The notes: generated by a model not told the origin, from the letters alone. 64,000 nt of DNA from CAWUEZ02 sp963921355 (GCA_963921355.3 OZ001190.1:2356001-2420000); one strand, 5' to 3'; positions 45,175-54,440 are shown, counted from the stretch's first letter. A program made the numbers and translations.

Positions 45175-46005
45175 TCAGGTCTTCACAACGAGCGCTGTGA
45201 CGTAGACCAACCGGTCTTCCTGAAGGTTCCGCCAGAGGTTGGCCTGCCGCTCGGGGTAGTCGTTCCCGAGAACGATGTTCAAGCCCAGGGGAGGACGATT
45301 CCCGTCCGGCCCCACCGACGGTTTGGCGGCCGCCAAGCTGAGGATTTCGGCTGATCCGTCCAGCCACTGCAGGACACGAAACCCGGCATCCTGGAGGCCA
45401 CGGCGCATGCTCTCGGGCGTGATCAGGAAGCTGATCGCCGGCGTCGACGCCCAGCCGACCGGGTAGACGGGGGCCCCGCCAGGGCCCTGGGTATGGTCGG
45501 CGGTCGAAAACCGTCCGCCGCGACGCAGCACGCGATGCACCGAAGCGAACAGGGCCTCCTTGTTCGGAACGTTCATGCTCAGGTTCTGGCTGATCACGGC
45601 GTCGAAGCTACCGTCATCGAACGGGAGATCAAGGGCGTCGGCTCGGATGAACGTGGCGCGGTCCGAGAGACCGCAGGCCCGGGTCAAGGTGTTGGCGGTG
45701 TCGATGTATTCAGCCGTGATGTCGACCCCGACGACCTCGCAGCCGAAGCTCTGGGCCAGGTAGCGCGCCGGACCGCCGATCCCGCACCCGAGGTCCAGGA
45801 GCCTGATCTGCGGTGTCAGCCCGATCGTCTCGGCCTGGCGGTGGGTCCAGGCCCGGCCGCCAGTATGCAGATGCTCGATCGGGGCCAGTTGTTCTGGATC
45901 CAGCGGACCTAGGGCGTCGGCCGGTCGACCGAGGGCGACCGCGATGCGGGCGATCAGCCCGCCGAACCCGTAGTGAGACTGGATCAGCGTCGATTAGGTT
46001 GTCAT
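45175..46005 (-). pseudogene. SAM-dependent methyltransferase with in-frame TAA at codon 4
   Basis: The ATG at 46005, with GGAGGAGG upstream, opens MTT and then TAA (45994-45996). The same frame continues without another stop for 272 codons: STLIQSHYGFGGLI, then the SAM motif LLDLGCGIGGPARYLAQ near residue 75, GVDITAEY and ALDLPFDDGSFDAVISQ. This is a UbiE/glycine-N-methyltransferase-like class I enzyme. No ATG, GTG or TTG restart lies before the SAM motif (first TTG at 45687), so translation would lose the cofactor site. A single base change (TAC to TAA) or an assembly error explains it. Substrate unknown. Confidence 0.78.
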
Positions 46006-46090
46006 GGCCGGGGTCCTCCTCCGCTGGGGAGCCGCCGGTTCCGGAACGGACGCTGCCCGTCCCGAAACCGGCTTGGCGTGGGTCAGGTCC

Positions 46091-46936
46091 TCAGGCCTTT
46101 CGGATGATCACGTCGACATATGCTGCCGGCGCGACCAGGGTACCGTCGCGGGCGGTGTTGAAGCGATCGAGGACGGCGCGCAGGTCGTGGTCCAGTGCCT
46201 GTTGCCCGTCACTGTCCAGGGCCAGGAACGCCTTGTGCATCGGCCCGTAGTACTGGCGGAAGACCTGCATGAAGTGATCAGGCGACCGGTAGCGGAAGGT
46301 GAACGCACGGTCGTGCAGGTCGATCGAGTCGGCCTCCGCATCGAACAGCTCTTCAATGCGCTCCTGGGTTCCCCAGAGCGCCGGTGACTTGACGCCGGGA
46401 GCCGGCGGCACATGGGCGCCGATCGTCTTGAAGACCTGACCGATCATGCTCTGCGGCGTCCAGTTGGCGAGTGCGATGGTGCCGCCCGACCGGCACACCC
46501 GGGCCAGTTCGGCGGCGGCACTGTCCTGGTCCGGCGTGAACATCACCCCGAAGGTCGACAGCACGGCGTCAAAGCTGCCGTCGGCATAGGGCAGGGCTTC
46601 CGCGTCGGCGACCTCGAAGGAGACGTCAAGACGATCGCCGGCGGCCCGTTCCCGGCCCTTCTGCAGAAGCGCATCGACATAGTCCGTCGAGGTGACACTG
46701 CAGAAGCGGCGTGCCGCCGCGAGCGTCGCGTTGCCATTCCCGGCGGCGACGTCCAGGACCGTGCAGCCCGGCTGCAGGTTCATCGTCTCGCACAGCTGCT
46801 CGCCGACGATCTGCAGGATCGTGCCGACAATGGCGTAGTCGCCGGAGGCCCAGGCCCCCTGTTGTCTAGCCTTCACCTGACCGAGAGTCGGTGCCGTTTG
46901 GGTCTCAAGCGGTTTGGTTGCGGTTGCGGTTGTCAT
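46091..46936 (-). CDS. SAM-dependent methyltransferase (UbiE-like)
   Basis: 281 residues, class I. SAM motif VLDVAAGNGNATLAAAR near 60, then DYVDALLQKGRE, EVADAEALPYADGSFDAVLSTFGVMF and ALANWTPQSMIGQVF. The C-terminal part is longer than in small-molecule methyltransferases. It lies 85 bases upstream of the interrupted methyltransferase on the same strand and diverges from the HxlR regulator across 150 bases. The starts of both methyltransferases read MTT, hinting at relatedness of position rather than sequence. The substrate is unknown. Confidence 0.85.
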   Translation of the reverse strand: MTTATATKPLETQTAPTLGQVKARQQGAWASGDYAIVGTILQIVGEQLCETMNLQPGCTVLDVAAGNGNATLAAARRFCSVTSTDYVDALLQKGRERAAGDRLDVSFEVADAEALPYADGSFDAVLSTFGVMFTPDQDSAAAELARVCRSGGTIALANWTPQSMIGQVFKTIGAHVPPAPGVKSPALWGTQERIEELFDAEADSIDLHDRAFTFRYRSPDHFMQVFRQYYGPMHKAFLALDSDGQQALDHDLRAVLDRFNTARDGTLVAPAAYVDVIIRKA

Positions 46937-47022
46937 GGTTGGGTTCCTTTCCCGTGTGTGTTCTTGGTGCGGTGCCGTTCATGCGGCGGCCGCGGAAATG
47001 ACACGGGTGTCGGAGTCCTCTC

Positions 47023-47053
47023 CAGTTCAGGAACTGAATCGACCCGGTATAGA
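47023..47053 (+). promoter_or_regulatory. Putative promoter and operator of the HxlR regulator
   Basis: Palindrome CAGTTC-AG-GAACTG (47023-47036) overlaps a possible -35 (TTCAGG, 47026-47031) with a -10-like TATAGA at 47048-47053. It lies in the gap between the divergent methyltransferase and the HxlR gene and could be the regulator's own operator. Weakly supported. Confidence 0.35.
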
Positions 47054-47086
47054 ATGTGAACTAGGCTCAACGTTCTGGAGGGTGGG

Positions 47087-47785
47087 ATGACGGAAGGCAG
47101 CTATCGCCAGTTCTGTCCCGTCGCGATGGCCTCCGAGATCCTCGGAGCCCGCTGGACGATCAACCTGATCCGCGAACTGGTGGCGGGATCGACCCGCTTC
47201 AACGATCTGAGACGAGGTCTGCCCCGGATGTCGCCGGCCCTGCTGTCGAAGCGGCTGAAGGAGCTCGAGGAGCAGGGCATCGTGATGCGCACTCCCGCAC
47301 CCCGGGAACCCGACGTCATGGAGTACCGCCTGACCCCGGCGGGTTCGGAACTGGCGCCGATCATCGAGGCGATCGGTGTGTGGGGCCATCGCTGGACCGA
47401 GACCAAACCGCAGCTGGAGAACCTGGATGCCGGTCTGCTGATGTGGGACGTGCGCCGCAACCTCCGTGTCGACGCACTGCCGCCGCGCCGGAAAGTGATC
47501 CAGTTCATTTATCCTGAGCAGTCCCAGCGCGACCGCAATTGGTGGATCGTCGTCGATCCGAAAGACGGTCCTGACTTATGCGCCGTTGAACCCAGTTTCG
47601 ATGTCGATCTCTACATCCGCGCCGACCTTCGGACGATGACCGGAATCTGGATGGGCATCGACACGCCGGCCAAGGCGATCGACGAGGATCGACTTGTTCT
47701 GACCGGCGACAAGGCGCTCCAAAGCACCTTGCTGGACTGGATCGGGCTCAGCATTTTCGCCGGGGTTAAGAAACAGGTCGCGTAG
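47087..47785 (+). CDS. HxlR-family regulator with C-terminal SCP2-like domain
   Basis: 232 residues. The N-terminal winged helix is of the HxlR type: FCPVAMASEILGARWTINLIRELVAGSTRFNDLRRGLPRMSPALLSKRLKELEEQGIV. The remainder (about residues 110-232) resembles the sterol-carrier-like domain fused to some HxlR proteins (TGDKALQSTLLDWIG). CTGGAGGGTGGG precedes the start. It is divergent from the methyltransferase pair, which is the likely target. HxlR proteins often respond to aldehydes or quinones, but the signal here is unknown. Confidence 0.88.
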   Translation: MTEGSYRQFCPVAMASEILGARWTINLIRELVAGSTRFNDLRRGLPRMSPALLSKRLKELEEQGIVMRTPAPREPDVMEYRLTPAGSELAPIIEAIGVWGHRWTETKPQLENLDAGLLMWDVRRNLRVDALPPRRKVIQFIYPEQSQRDRNWWIVVDPKDGPDLCAVEPSFDVDLYIRADLRTMTGIWMGIDTPAKAIDEDRLVLTGDKALQSTLLDWIGLSIFAGVKKQVA

Positions 47786-47791
47786 GAGCAG

Positions 47792-48934
47792 CTATGCGCC
47801 TGGCTGCAGGCCCGGCCGGTCGGCAGCAAGATCCGCTTCGCTCAGCCCGGCCGCGAGCAGGTCACTCGGCAGGCCGCGCCCGAGGATCAGCGACGCGCTG
47901 AGCCGACCCATGCCGGCGCTGGTCTGGATGCCGTAGCCGCCCTGGCCGGCCAGCCAGAAGAAGCCCTCGCCATCGGGGGCGAAGGCGGCGACCGGTGACT
48001 TGTCGGCCACGAAGCTGCGCAGCCCGGCCCAGGTCGAGGCCGGCCGCGTGATCTCGAACACCGTATCGCGCTGGATCCGGTCGATCGCCAGGGCGACGTC
48101 CTCGATCTCCGGCTGGGCATCGGTCGGCGGGCTCGGGATCTCGTCGGCCGGGCTGCCGAGGATGCGTCCGGCATCGGGCTTGATGTACCAGGATTCGTCG
48201 CACAGAACCGCGAGCGGCCAGCGCTCGACCGCGCTGCCGGCAGGCGGGTCGAAGGTGAAGGCCGTGCGGCGCTTCGGGATCAGGCCGACCGTCCTCAGTC
48301 CCGCTAGTTCCGCCAACTGGTCGCACCAGGCGCCGGCGGCGTTGACCACGATCGGGGCCGTAAACACCCCGGCCCGGGTTTCGACGCGCCACTGGCCATC
48401 TGCCCGAACGAGGCCTGTCACCTCGGCGTCCGCGACCACTCGGCCGCCCTTGGCACGCAGGCCGCGTAGGAAGCCGTGCAGGATCGCGTTGACATCCATG
48501 TCCATCGCGTCGGCCTCGTACGCCCCGCGTACAATCCGGTCGGGATTGAGAAACGGTGCCAGTTCCTGGAGTGCGGCACCCTCGACGACTTCCATTCCGG
48601 GGGAGGCGGCGACCTCATCATCCAGGCGGTCCAGGAGGTCTTCGCTGGCGACGGCCAGCGCGCCGCGTGGGGTCAGCAACGGAGCGTCGGCGAACCCGTC
48701 CGGCGGGTCGATCAGAAACGTCCGGCTGCCGCGGGTGATCCTCCGGATCACCGCATTACCGTAGTTCTCGAAGAACAGCGCCGCTGAACGGCCGGTGGTG
48801 TGGTAACCCGGCTGGCTCTCTCGCTCCAGCAGGATGACATCGGCGTCGCCGGCCAGGAAATAACCGCAGGAGGCGCCAGCCATTCCACCGCCGATCACCA
48901 GCACGTCGGCGGATGTCGTGCCCGTCTCGGTCAT
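47792..48934 (-). CDS. FAD-dependent amine/amino-acid oxidoreductase (DAO family)
   Basis: 380 residues. N-terminal dinucleotide fold VLVIGGGMAGASCGYFL near residue 10, VVNAAGAWCDQLAELAG near 210 and a C-terminal GQGGYGIQTSAGMGRL typical of DAO-type flavoproteins such as glycine or D-amino-acid oxidases. The substrate is not clear; D-arginine dehydrogenase relatives share the pattern. Its ATG overlaps the NAD kinase stop by four bases, so the two genes are coupled. Confidence 0.88.
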   Translation of the reverse strand: MTETGTTSADVLVIGGGMAGASCGYFLAGDADVILLERESQPGYHTTGRSAALFFENYGNAVIRRITRGSRTFLIDPPDGFADAPLLTPRGALAVASEDLLDRLDDEVAASPGMEVVEGAALQELAPFLNPDRIVRGAYEADAMDMDVNAILHGFLRGLRAKGGRVVADAEVTGLVRADGQWRVETRAGVFTAPIVVNAAGAWCDQLAELAGLRTVGLIPKRRTAFTFDPPAGSAVERWPLAVLCDESWYIKPDAGRILGSPADEIPSPPTDAQPEIEDVALAIDRIQRDTVFEITRPASTWAGLRSFVADKSPVAAFAPDGEGFFWLAGQGGYGIQTSAGMGRLSASLILGRGLPSDLLAAGLSEADLAADRPGLQPGA

Positions 48935-49698
48935 GGAGCGAACTGTTCCATCAAGACCCGCTCTTCGAGATTGTGCTCGGGGTCGTACAGAACCGTCAGG
49001 CTGACGTCACGGTCCTCTCGGATGTCGACCTTCACCACATCCCGGACCTCGAAGACGTCGGCCACCGCGTTGATCGGCCGCTTGTCCGGCCGGATGACCT
49101 CGAACGATATCGTTGCGGTGTGGGGGAGGAGTGCGCCGCGCCAGCGTCTTGGCCGGAAGGCGCTGATCGGGGTCAGCGCCAGGATATTCGAGCCGAGCGG
49201 GATGATCGGACCATGGGCCGACAGGTTGTAGGCGGTCGATCCGGCCGGCGTGGCCACCAGGACCCCGTCGCAGACCAGCTCCTCGAGCCGCTCCACACCG
49301 TCGACAACGATGCGGATCTTTGCGGCCTGGGCCGAGGCCCGGAACAGCGCCACCTCGTTGATGGCGAGTTCCTCGGCGATATGACCGTCGCGGCCGGTTG
49401 CCCGCATCCGCAGCGGATGCAGTGTGACCGCCTCTGCCGCGCGGACGCGCTCGATCAACTCGTCCTCGCGGAACTCGTTCATCAGGAATCCGACGGTGCC
49501 CCGGTTCATGCCGTAGATCGGCTTGCGGGCGCCGATTGCGGCACGCAGGGTCTCCAGCATGTAGCCGTCACCGCCAAGTGCGACGATGACATCGGCGCGC
49601 TCCGGAGATGTGCTTCCGTAGCGACCACACAGGATTTTGTGCGCTTCCTGTGCTTCATCTGTCTTGGCGGCCACGAAGGCAAATGCCACATCGGTCAC
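48931..49698 (-). CDS. nadK: NAD kinase
   Basis: About 255 residues, normal for alphaproteobacterial NAD kinases. Markers are VALGGDGYML near residue 38 (GGDG), GMNRGTVGFLMNEF near 62, EELAINEVALFR and ATPAGSTAYNLSAHGPI. It phosphorylates NAD to NADP. The start is GTG at 49698; the ATG-initiated frame reaching 49896 is longer, has no similarity in its first 66 residues and would overlap the divergent gene at 49829. It is the upstream partner of the FAD oxidoreductase. Confidence 0.9.
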   Translation of the reverse strand: MTDVAFAFVAAKTDEAQEAHKILCGRYGSTSPERADVIVALGGDGYMLETLRAAIGARKPIYGMNRGTVGFLMNEFREDELIERVRAAEAVTLHPLRMRATGRDGHIAEELAINEVALFRASAQAAKIRIVVDGVERLEELVCDGVLVATPAGSTAYNLSAHGPIIPLGSNILALTPISAFRPRRWRGALLPHTATISFEVIRPDKRPINAVADVFEVRDVVKVDIREDRDVSLTVLYDPEHNLEERVLMEQFAP

Positions 49699-49828
49699 CG
49701 ACTTTTCTCCCGTCCCCGCCAACCAGCCGCGCGGCACAATAGGCGAAACCCGCGACGTTGCGAATTCCTTCGAGCGTTCATGACCGTACAGCCGGCAAGG
49801 GCGCCCCAGAAGCAAAGGACCCTGGACC

Positions 49829-50311
49829 ATGCCCCACCGATTGAGCCTGTTTGCCGCGGTCGTTCTGACGTTCGCCGTCGTCTCGGCGCCAGTCAACGCC
49901 GACGACCGACACGAGGGCTACTACTATCCGAAGGTTGAGAGCCGCGAAATCTACCGGGCCCGGGTCGACACACTTGCGGGCTCGAACCGCAACCGTCGGC
50001 TCGGATTCGTGACCGGCATCGCGGCCGGGCAGACCGAGCGTCCGTACCCGCCGGTGACCGCTTTCTTCGCCAAAGGCAGCCGGGCTGAAAAGGCGATCCT
50101 GGTCGGCCTCGAGGAAGGTCGGATGGACACGCTGTTCCGGGCGCGGGCGGTTCTGGCGATGCTCACGGCGACCGCGCGGACCACGCCCGTGTTTCAGGAC
50201 CTTGATCCCAATGCCAACTACACGTTCCTGGACCTCCTCAAGCTGCTCGGGTTCAAGCAGCTGACCGTCACCGACGGTCGGAGCTACGCCCATCAGTTCG
50301 AGATCCGCTAG
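49829..50311 (+). CDS. Secreted hypothetical protein near moaA
   Basis: 160 residues with a clear Sec signal (LFAAVVLTFAVVSAPVNADD, cleavage after about residue 24). The mature part begins GYYYPKVESREIYRARV and is basic/acidic mixed with no cysteine. I do not recognise a family. Close relatives in this group of bacteria sit beside molybdenum cofactor genes and have been loosely labelled with that function, but nothing in the sequence supports an enzymatic role. It is convergent with moaA, 26 bases apart. Confidence 0.72.
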   Translation: MPHRLSLFAAVVLTFAVVSAPVNADDRHEGYYYPKVESREIYRARVDTLAGSNRNRRLGFVTGIAAGQTERPYPPVTAFFAKGSRAEKAILVGLEEGRMDTLFRARAVLAMLTATARTTPVFQDLDPNANYTFLDLLKLLGFKQLTVTDGRSYAHQFEIR

Positions 50312-50337
50312 AGATCAGCGAGGCGGCCCAAGGCGGA

Positions 50338-51396
50338 TCAGCCGCCGGTGACGCTCATGTGCCGGGCCACTGCTGGGCCCCGGTGGCGGCGGTCGATGAT
50401 GAAGTCGTGGCCCTTCGGCTTGCGGGTGATCGCCTCTCGAATCGCGGCGTGCAGATCCGCGTCGTCTTCCGACGACCGCAGCGGCGCCCTCAGATCGGCG
50501 GCATCGTCCTGGCCGAGGCACATGTAGAGGGTGCCGGTGCAGGTCAGTCGGACCCGATTGCAGCTTTCGCAGAAATTGTGGGTCAGCGGCGTGATGAATC
50601 CCAGGCGACCGCCGGTCTCCTCGACCCGGACATAGCGGGCTGGGCCGCCAGTCTTGTAGGGGATGTCGGTCAGGGTGAAGCGCTCCTCGAGCTTGGCCCG
50701 CACCATCGACAACGGCAGGTACTGGTCGAGCCGGTCTTCGCCGCCGATATCGCCCATCGGCATGACTTCGATCACCGTCATGTCGTAGCCGCGATCGCCG
50801 CACCACATCAGCATGTCGGCAAGTTCCAGGTCATTGACGCCCTTGAGCGCGACCGCGTTCAGCTTGACCGCCAGGCCGGCTTTGTCCGCGGCGTCGAGGC
50901 CTGCCATGACCTTCGACAGATCGCCCCATCGGGTGATCTCCTTGAACTTCACCGGATCCAGCGTGTCGATCGACACGTTGATCCGTCGGACACCGCAATC
51001 CGCGAGTTCATGAGCGAACCGCGCCAACTGGCTGCCGTTGGTGGTGACCGTCAGCTCCTCGAGTCCACCCCCGTCCAGCCGGCGGCCAAGGTCGCGGAAC
51101 AACCGCATGATGTCCTTGCGCATCAGGGGTTCGCCGCCGGTCAGACGGAGCTTGTCGACGCCGAGATCGATGAAGGCGTTGCAGAGCCTGGAGAGCTCTT
51201 CGAGGGACAGGACCTCCGCTTTGGGCAGGAAGGTCATGTTCTCGGCCATGCAGTACACGCAGCGGAAGTCGCAGCGATCCGTGACCGACACCCGCAGATA
51301 GCTGATGGCGCGCTGGAACGGGTCGATCAGCGGCGCCGGTGTGACGTTGGCTGCTGCCGCCCCGGGTGGACGGTGATGGGGGGTGTCGATCGTCAT
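50338..51396 (-). CDS. moaA: MoaA, GTP 3',8-cyclase
   Basis: 352-residue radical-SAM enzyme of molybdenum cofactor synthesis. N-terminal [4Fe-4S] motif CDFRCVYC (Cys 42, 46, 49), LRLTGGEPLMRKDIMRL near 95, TTNGSQLAR, and the C-terminal second cluster with HNFCESCNRVRLTCTGTLYMCLG. The start MTIDTPHH at 51396 was chosen because the longer frame to 51579 is unrelated and overlaps mobA. Divergent from mobA with 85 bases between. It acts with MoaC to make precursor Z. Confidence 0.95.
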   Translation of the reverse strand: MTIDTPHHRPPGAAAANVTPAPLIDPFQRAISYLRVSVTDRCDFRCVYCMAENMTFLPKAEVLSLEELSRLCNAFIDLGVDKLRLTGGEPLMRKDIMRLFRDLGRRLDGGGLEELTVTTNGSQLARFAHELADCGVRRINVSIDTLDPVKFKEITRWGDLSKVMAGLDAADKAGLAVKLNAVALKGVNDLELADMLMWCGDRGYDMTVIEVMPMGDIGGEDRLDQYLPLSMVRAKLEERFTLTDIPYKTGGPARYVRVEETGGRLGFITPLTHNFCESCNRVRLTCTGTLYMCLGQDDAADLRAPLRSSEDDADLHAAIREAITRKPKGHDFIIDRRHRGPAVARHMSVTGG

Positions 51397-51481
51397 GAGC
51401 GTTATATACGATGGAACATAGCGCCTAGAAAGGGGCAGCGATGGCCAAATTCGCCATGGAACCCACGCATGGCCGGGGTGC

Positions 51482-52141
51482 ATGACAGACGAATCCGCTG
51501 AAAGCCGCTCCGCACCTCCGCGCGCGGTCGGTGTGGTGTTGGCCGGCGGGCAGGGCCGGCGCCTGGGCGGCCGGGACAAAGCGCTGATCGAGATCGCCGG
51601 CGAGCCGCTGGTCCGCCATGTCGTCAGACGTCTGTGCCATCAGGTGGACGCGGTGGTGGTCAGTGCCAATGGCGATCTGAACCGTTTCCGGTCCTGGGGG
51701 TGGCCGGTGATCACCGATACCGAGCTGGACGCGGATGGTGCCACGATCGGCCCGCTTGCCGGAGTGCTGGCGGGCCTCACCTGGGCGGCCGAACGGTCGC
51801 CGGAACCGGACTGTGTGGTCACCGTCCCTGTGGACGGGCCATTGCTGCCGGATGATCTGGTCCGCCGGCTGGTGAGCGCGGCGCTCGAACAGGACGTGCT
51901 TGTGGCCTGTGCGGCCTCGCGGGGACAGGTCCATCCGGTGAGTGCGGTGTGGTCGCTGGCCTGTCTGGACCGACTGCGGAATATGGTCGTGCAGGCCGGT
52001 GCGCGGTCTGCGGACCGTGTCTCCCGCGACCTGGGGAGGGCGGTCGTCGACTGGCAGGCCGAAGTGGCCGATCCGTTCCTCAACATCAACGAGCCAGGCG
52101 ATGTCGACGCGGCGGAGAGGGTCTTGCGAGCCAATTCATAA
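51482..52141 (+). CDS. mobA: MobA, molybdenum cofactor guanylyltransferase
   Basis: 219 residues. N-terminal nucleotide-binding LAGGQGRRLGGRDKALIEIAGEPL near residue 20, ANGDLNRF near 62 and the Mg-binding VPVDGPLLPDDLV near 115. The end NINEPGDVDAAERVL is typical. MobA attaches GMP to molybdopterin for MGD-dependent enzymes. Divergent from moaA, so both probably share the 51397-51481 promoter region. Confidence 0.94.
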   Translation: MTDESAESRSAPPRAVGVVLAGGQGRRLGGRDKALIEIAGEPLVRHVVRRLCHQVDAVVVSANGDLNRFRSWGWPVITDTELDADGATIGPLAGVLAGLTWAAERSPEPDCVVTVPVDGPLLPDDLVRRLVSAALEQDVLVACAASRGQVHPVSAVWSLACLDRLRNMVVQAGARSADRVSRDLGRAVVDWQAEVADPFLNINEPGDVDAAERVLRANS

Positions 52142-52191
52142 CCTTGCCCTTTCCGGCCGGATGCCGCAGTCTTTCAAGACGTTCGCGTTAA

Positions 52192-52539
52192 ATGCATCCG
52201 GTCATGTTTGGTAGAGCCGCACTTGTTGTTGCCCTGGCCTTCGTTGTGGGGGCTTGCGAGGAAGAAGCCCCGCCGGGGCCCCCTACGTCCAAGATCCACG
52301 TCCGCAACGAGAGTTCCACGGAGGCGAATGTCCGGATCAAGTTCTGGACCAAGGAGTATGTGAGGATCTCGGCCGGCGACAGCGCCGACGTGACCTTCGT
52401 CAACGAAGAGAAAATCAACGCGGTCCAGGTTGAGGCGAAATCGCGCAAACAATGGGACGACTGCTGGGTCACGATGAATGTCGGCGAGACCCTTGTCGTC
52501 TTCAACGCGACCGAACGGATCGGCTGCCGGGTCGAGTAG
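52192..52539 (+). CDS. Small hypothetical lipoprotein
   Basis: 115 residues with a short hydrophobic N-terminus (ALVVALAFVVGAC) and the lipobox VGAC at about residue 21, then EEEAPPGPP and a beta-rich mature part. Met 5 is an alternative start (52204). No family recognised. It stands alone between mobA and the DUF364 gene. Confidence 0.68.
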   Translation: MHPVMFGRAALVVALAFVVGACEEEAPPGPPTSKIHVRNESSTEANVRIKFWTKEYVRISAGDSADVTFVNEEKINAVQVEAKSRKQWDDCWVTMNVGETLVVFNATERIGCRVE

Positions 52540-52658
52540 CGCCTGCCCCCGTGACAGATTGAAGTCGGTTCGCTCGCAACCTGTAGGGCCGCGAGCGAAA
52601 GGGCTGTGGGTTCCGCGCCGAAGCCGCCATAGATGCGTATGCATCGCGCCGGTTCCGC

Positions 52659-53402
52659 CTATGGCGACGGTGCTCCGGCCTGAAGCACGACGGCGCGGCC
52701 GCATGCCTTGAGGTGGCGCGCGCCGGCGCCTTCCTGCACGCCCCGAAGCGCACGTTCCCGATCTGTCACGACAAGCCCTGCCAGTCGGGTGAAGCCATGG
52801 TGAAAGAGCAGCGGGCAGAGAGGGGTCCCCGGGCCGACCAGAGTGACCTCGGCGTCGGGCGGAGCGAGATCGAGCAGACCATAGATTGTGCCGTTGACCA
52901 GGGTTGTGGCGGTCACGATCAGCGCATCACACGTGGGAATGATGATTCCCGCGTCACTGGCGGGACGGTCATTCGGGCCCGGGTTGCGTTCCAGGACGAT
53001 GGCACCGGGCAGCTTTTGATCGAGATCGGGGAACCGCCCGACGACCACCGGCCTGCGGCCCGCGGTAAACAGGCCGTCGCTGTCGGTGAGGGTTGGGGAT
53101 TCCTGGTTCCAGTGCGCGTTGGCGGCGGCGAGACCGATAGCCCGCTCGTAGGGATTTCCGGATCGTCCAAGCTGCGCCAGGTCGCTGAGCGGGCGTCCGG
53201 CATAGGATCCCTTCTGAGCGGTCGTGCGGGCACCATCCGCACGGGAGGGGGTCGCCGCCAGACCGACACCGCCCGGCCCTTCCACCGCCGTCCAGTAAAG
53301 GCCGACGATCACTTGGCGGGCCGGGCTCTGCGAGACGCCTGACGTGACCGCCGCGACGATCCGGCTGTCGTCAGGAATGCCGGTCGATATCGGCTGCCCC
53401 AA
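52659..53402 (-). CDS. DUF4213/DUF364 family protein
   Basis: 247 residues. The N-terminal half matches DUF4213 (VIVGLYWTAVE, GLAATP, ERAIGLAAANAHWN) and the C-terminal Rossmann-like half matches DUF364 (VVVGRFPDLD, CDALIVTATTLVNGTI). Proteins of this type are linked by structure with a metal-chelate-binding role, but function is not proven. It overlaps the upstream DUF3553 gene by 32 bases at the start, so the two are translationally linked. Confidence 0.78.
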   Translation of the reverse strand: MGQPISTGIPDDSRIVAAVTSGVSQSPARQVIVGLYWTAVEGPGGVGLAATPSRADGARTTAQKGSYAGRPLSDLAQLGRSGNPYERAIGLAAANAHWNQESPTLTDSDGLFTAGRRPVVVGRFPDLDQKLPGAIVLERNPGPNDRPASDAGIIIPTCDALIVTATTLVNGTIYGLLDLAPPDAEVTLVGPGTPLCPLLFHHGFTRLAGLVVTDRERALRGVQEGAGARHLKACGRAVVLQAGAPSP

Positions 53403-53595
53403 GGCCCGCCTCGATCAGCGTCGCGCGGTCGATGTTGATCAACTGTTTGCCGCCATGCTCGAAATTCACGGTTACGCGAGAGCCGATCACGGATTGGACC
53501 TGACCGACACCCCAATCGTCGCGCGCTTCAAGCCGGACGTAGCTTCCCGGGCTGACACGAGACACCAGGACACCTCCCGTTGTTGGGATACGCAC
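53371..53595 (-). CDS. DUF3553 family protein
   Basis: 74 residues, beta-rich small domain with PGSYVRLEARDDWGVGQVQSVIGSRVTVNFEHGGKQLIN, the signature of DUF3553. This domain is often fused to or near helicases and DUF364 proteins. GTG codons two to eleven codons downstream of the ATG are alternative starts. It is on the opposite strand from chpT, 105 bases away. Confidence 0.75.
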   Translation of the reverse strand: MRIPTTGGVLVSRVSPGSYVRLEARDDWGVGQVQSVIGSRVTVNFEHGGKQLINIDRATLIEAGLGAADIDRHS

Positions 53596-53700
53596 ACTAA
53601 GTGTTACTGATTACATCATAAGCTATTAACGGTTCTTTGACGCTCGTCATGTTCAACCTGACGCATCTGACAACCCGAAGCGTGCCGCTGGGAGTCTGAG

Positions 53701-54309
53701 TTGACGATATCGCCAAAATACATGGACCTGCTGCTGTCGCGGCTGTTCCACGATCTGATCGGGCCGGTTTCGGCGTCCCGCAACGGGATGGAGCTGGTGC
53801 GCGAGTTCGGCGCCGAAGACGTCGGAGCGGAGGCGATGGATCTGGTTGCCACTTCGGTGGAGCAGGCCGCCACCCGTTTGACCTTCTTTCGGATGGCGTT
53901 CGGTGGTGCGGGCAGTGCCGGGGGAATCGGGTTCGTCGAAGCCCGCCCGGTGATCGCGGACTATCTCTCCCACCGCAAGCTCGAGGCACGAATCAAGATC
54001 GACGGCGGTGTTTCGGTGCCGCCTGCCGGTCTGATCAAGATTGCGCTCGGCCTTGTGATGGTCGCCGCAGAGAGCCTTCCAAAAGGCGGCAGCGTTACGT
54101 TCGACGCAAAGACCGACGCGGTGGTCGTCAGCGCCGACGGCGAAGGAGCTGCTTTGACCGGCCTGACCCTGGAGGCGCTGACCGGAAAGACCGACCCGCA
54201 TGACGAGTTTACTGTCGTTCCAGCAACGGTCGGCATGAATGCGCAACGGTTCGATATGACCGTCGAGATCGCCCAGGAACGGCCGCCGGAAATGGTGGTT
54301 CGGTACTGA
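53701..54309 (+). CDS. chpT: ChpT-type histidine phosphotransferase
   Basis: About 202 residues from TTG at 53701 (GGGAGT upstream) or 195 from ATG 53722. The N-terminal helix has SRLFHDLIGPVSASRNGMEL, the ChpT phospho-acceptor His (residue 17) region, and the rest is a degenerate HATPase-like fold. ChpT relays phosphate from CckA to CtrA (and CpdR) and is specific to alphaproteobacteria. It is 131 bases upstream of cheA on the same strand, with ctrA 6 kb on. No CckA here. Confidence 0.88.
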   Translation: MTISPKYMDLLLSRLFHDLIGPVSASRNGMELVREFGAEDVGAEAMDLVATSVEQAATRLTFFRMAFGGAGSAGGIGFVEARPVIADYLSHRKLEARIKIDGGVSVPPAGLIKIALGLVMVAAESLPKGGSVTFDAKTDAVVVSADGEGAALTGLTLEALTGKTDPHDEFTVVPATVGMNAQRFDMTVEIAQERPPEMVVRY

Positions 54310-54440
54310 AACCAAACGGCCCGATCGAATATTTGTCTAAAGGGCCGGAAGTTAACCAGTTTTTTACGAGGTCGGTTCCAAGATGCCGGCCAGCATGTTG
54401 GAGAGGCCGGTCCGGCCCGCGGGAAAAAGGGGACTTCCCC

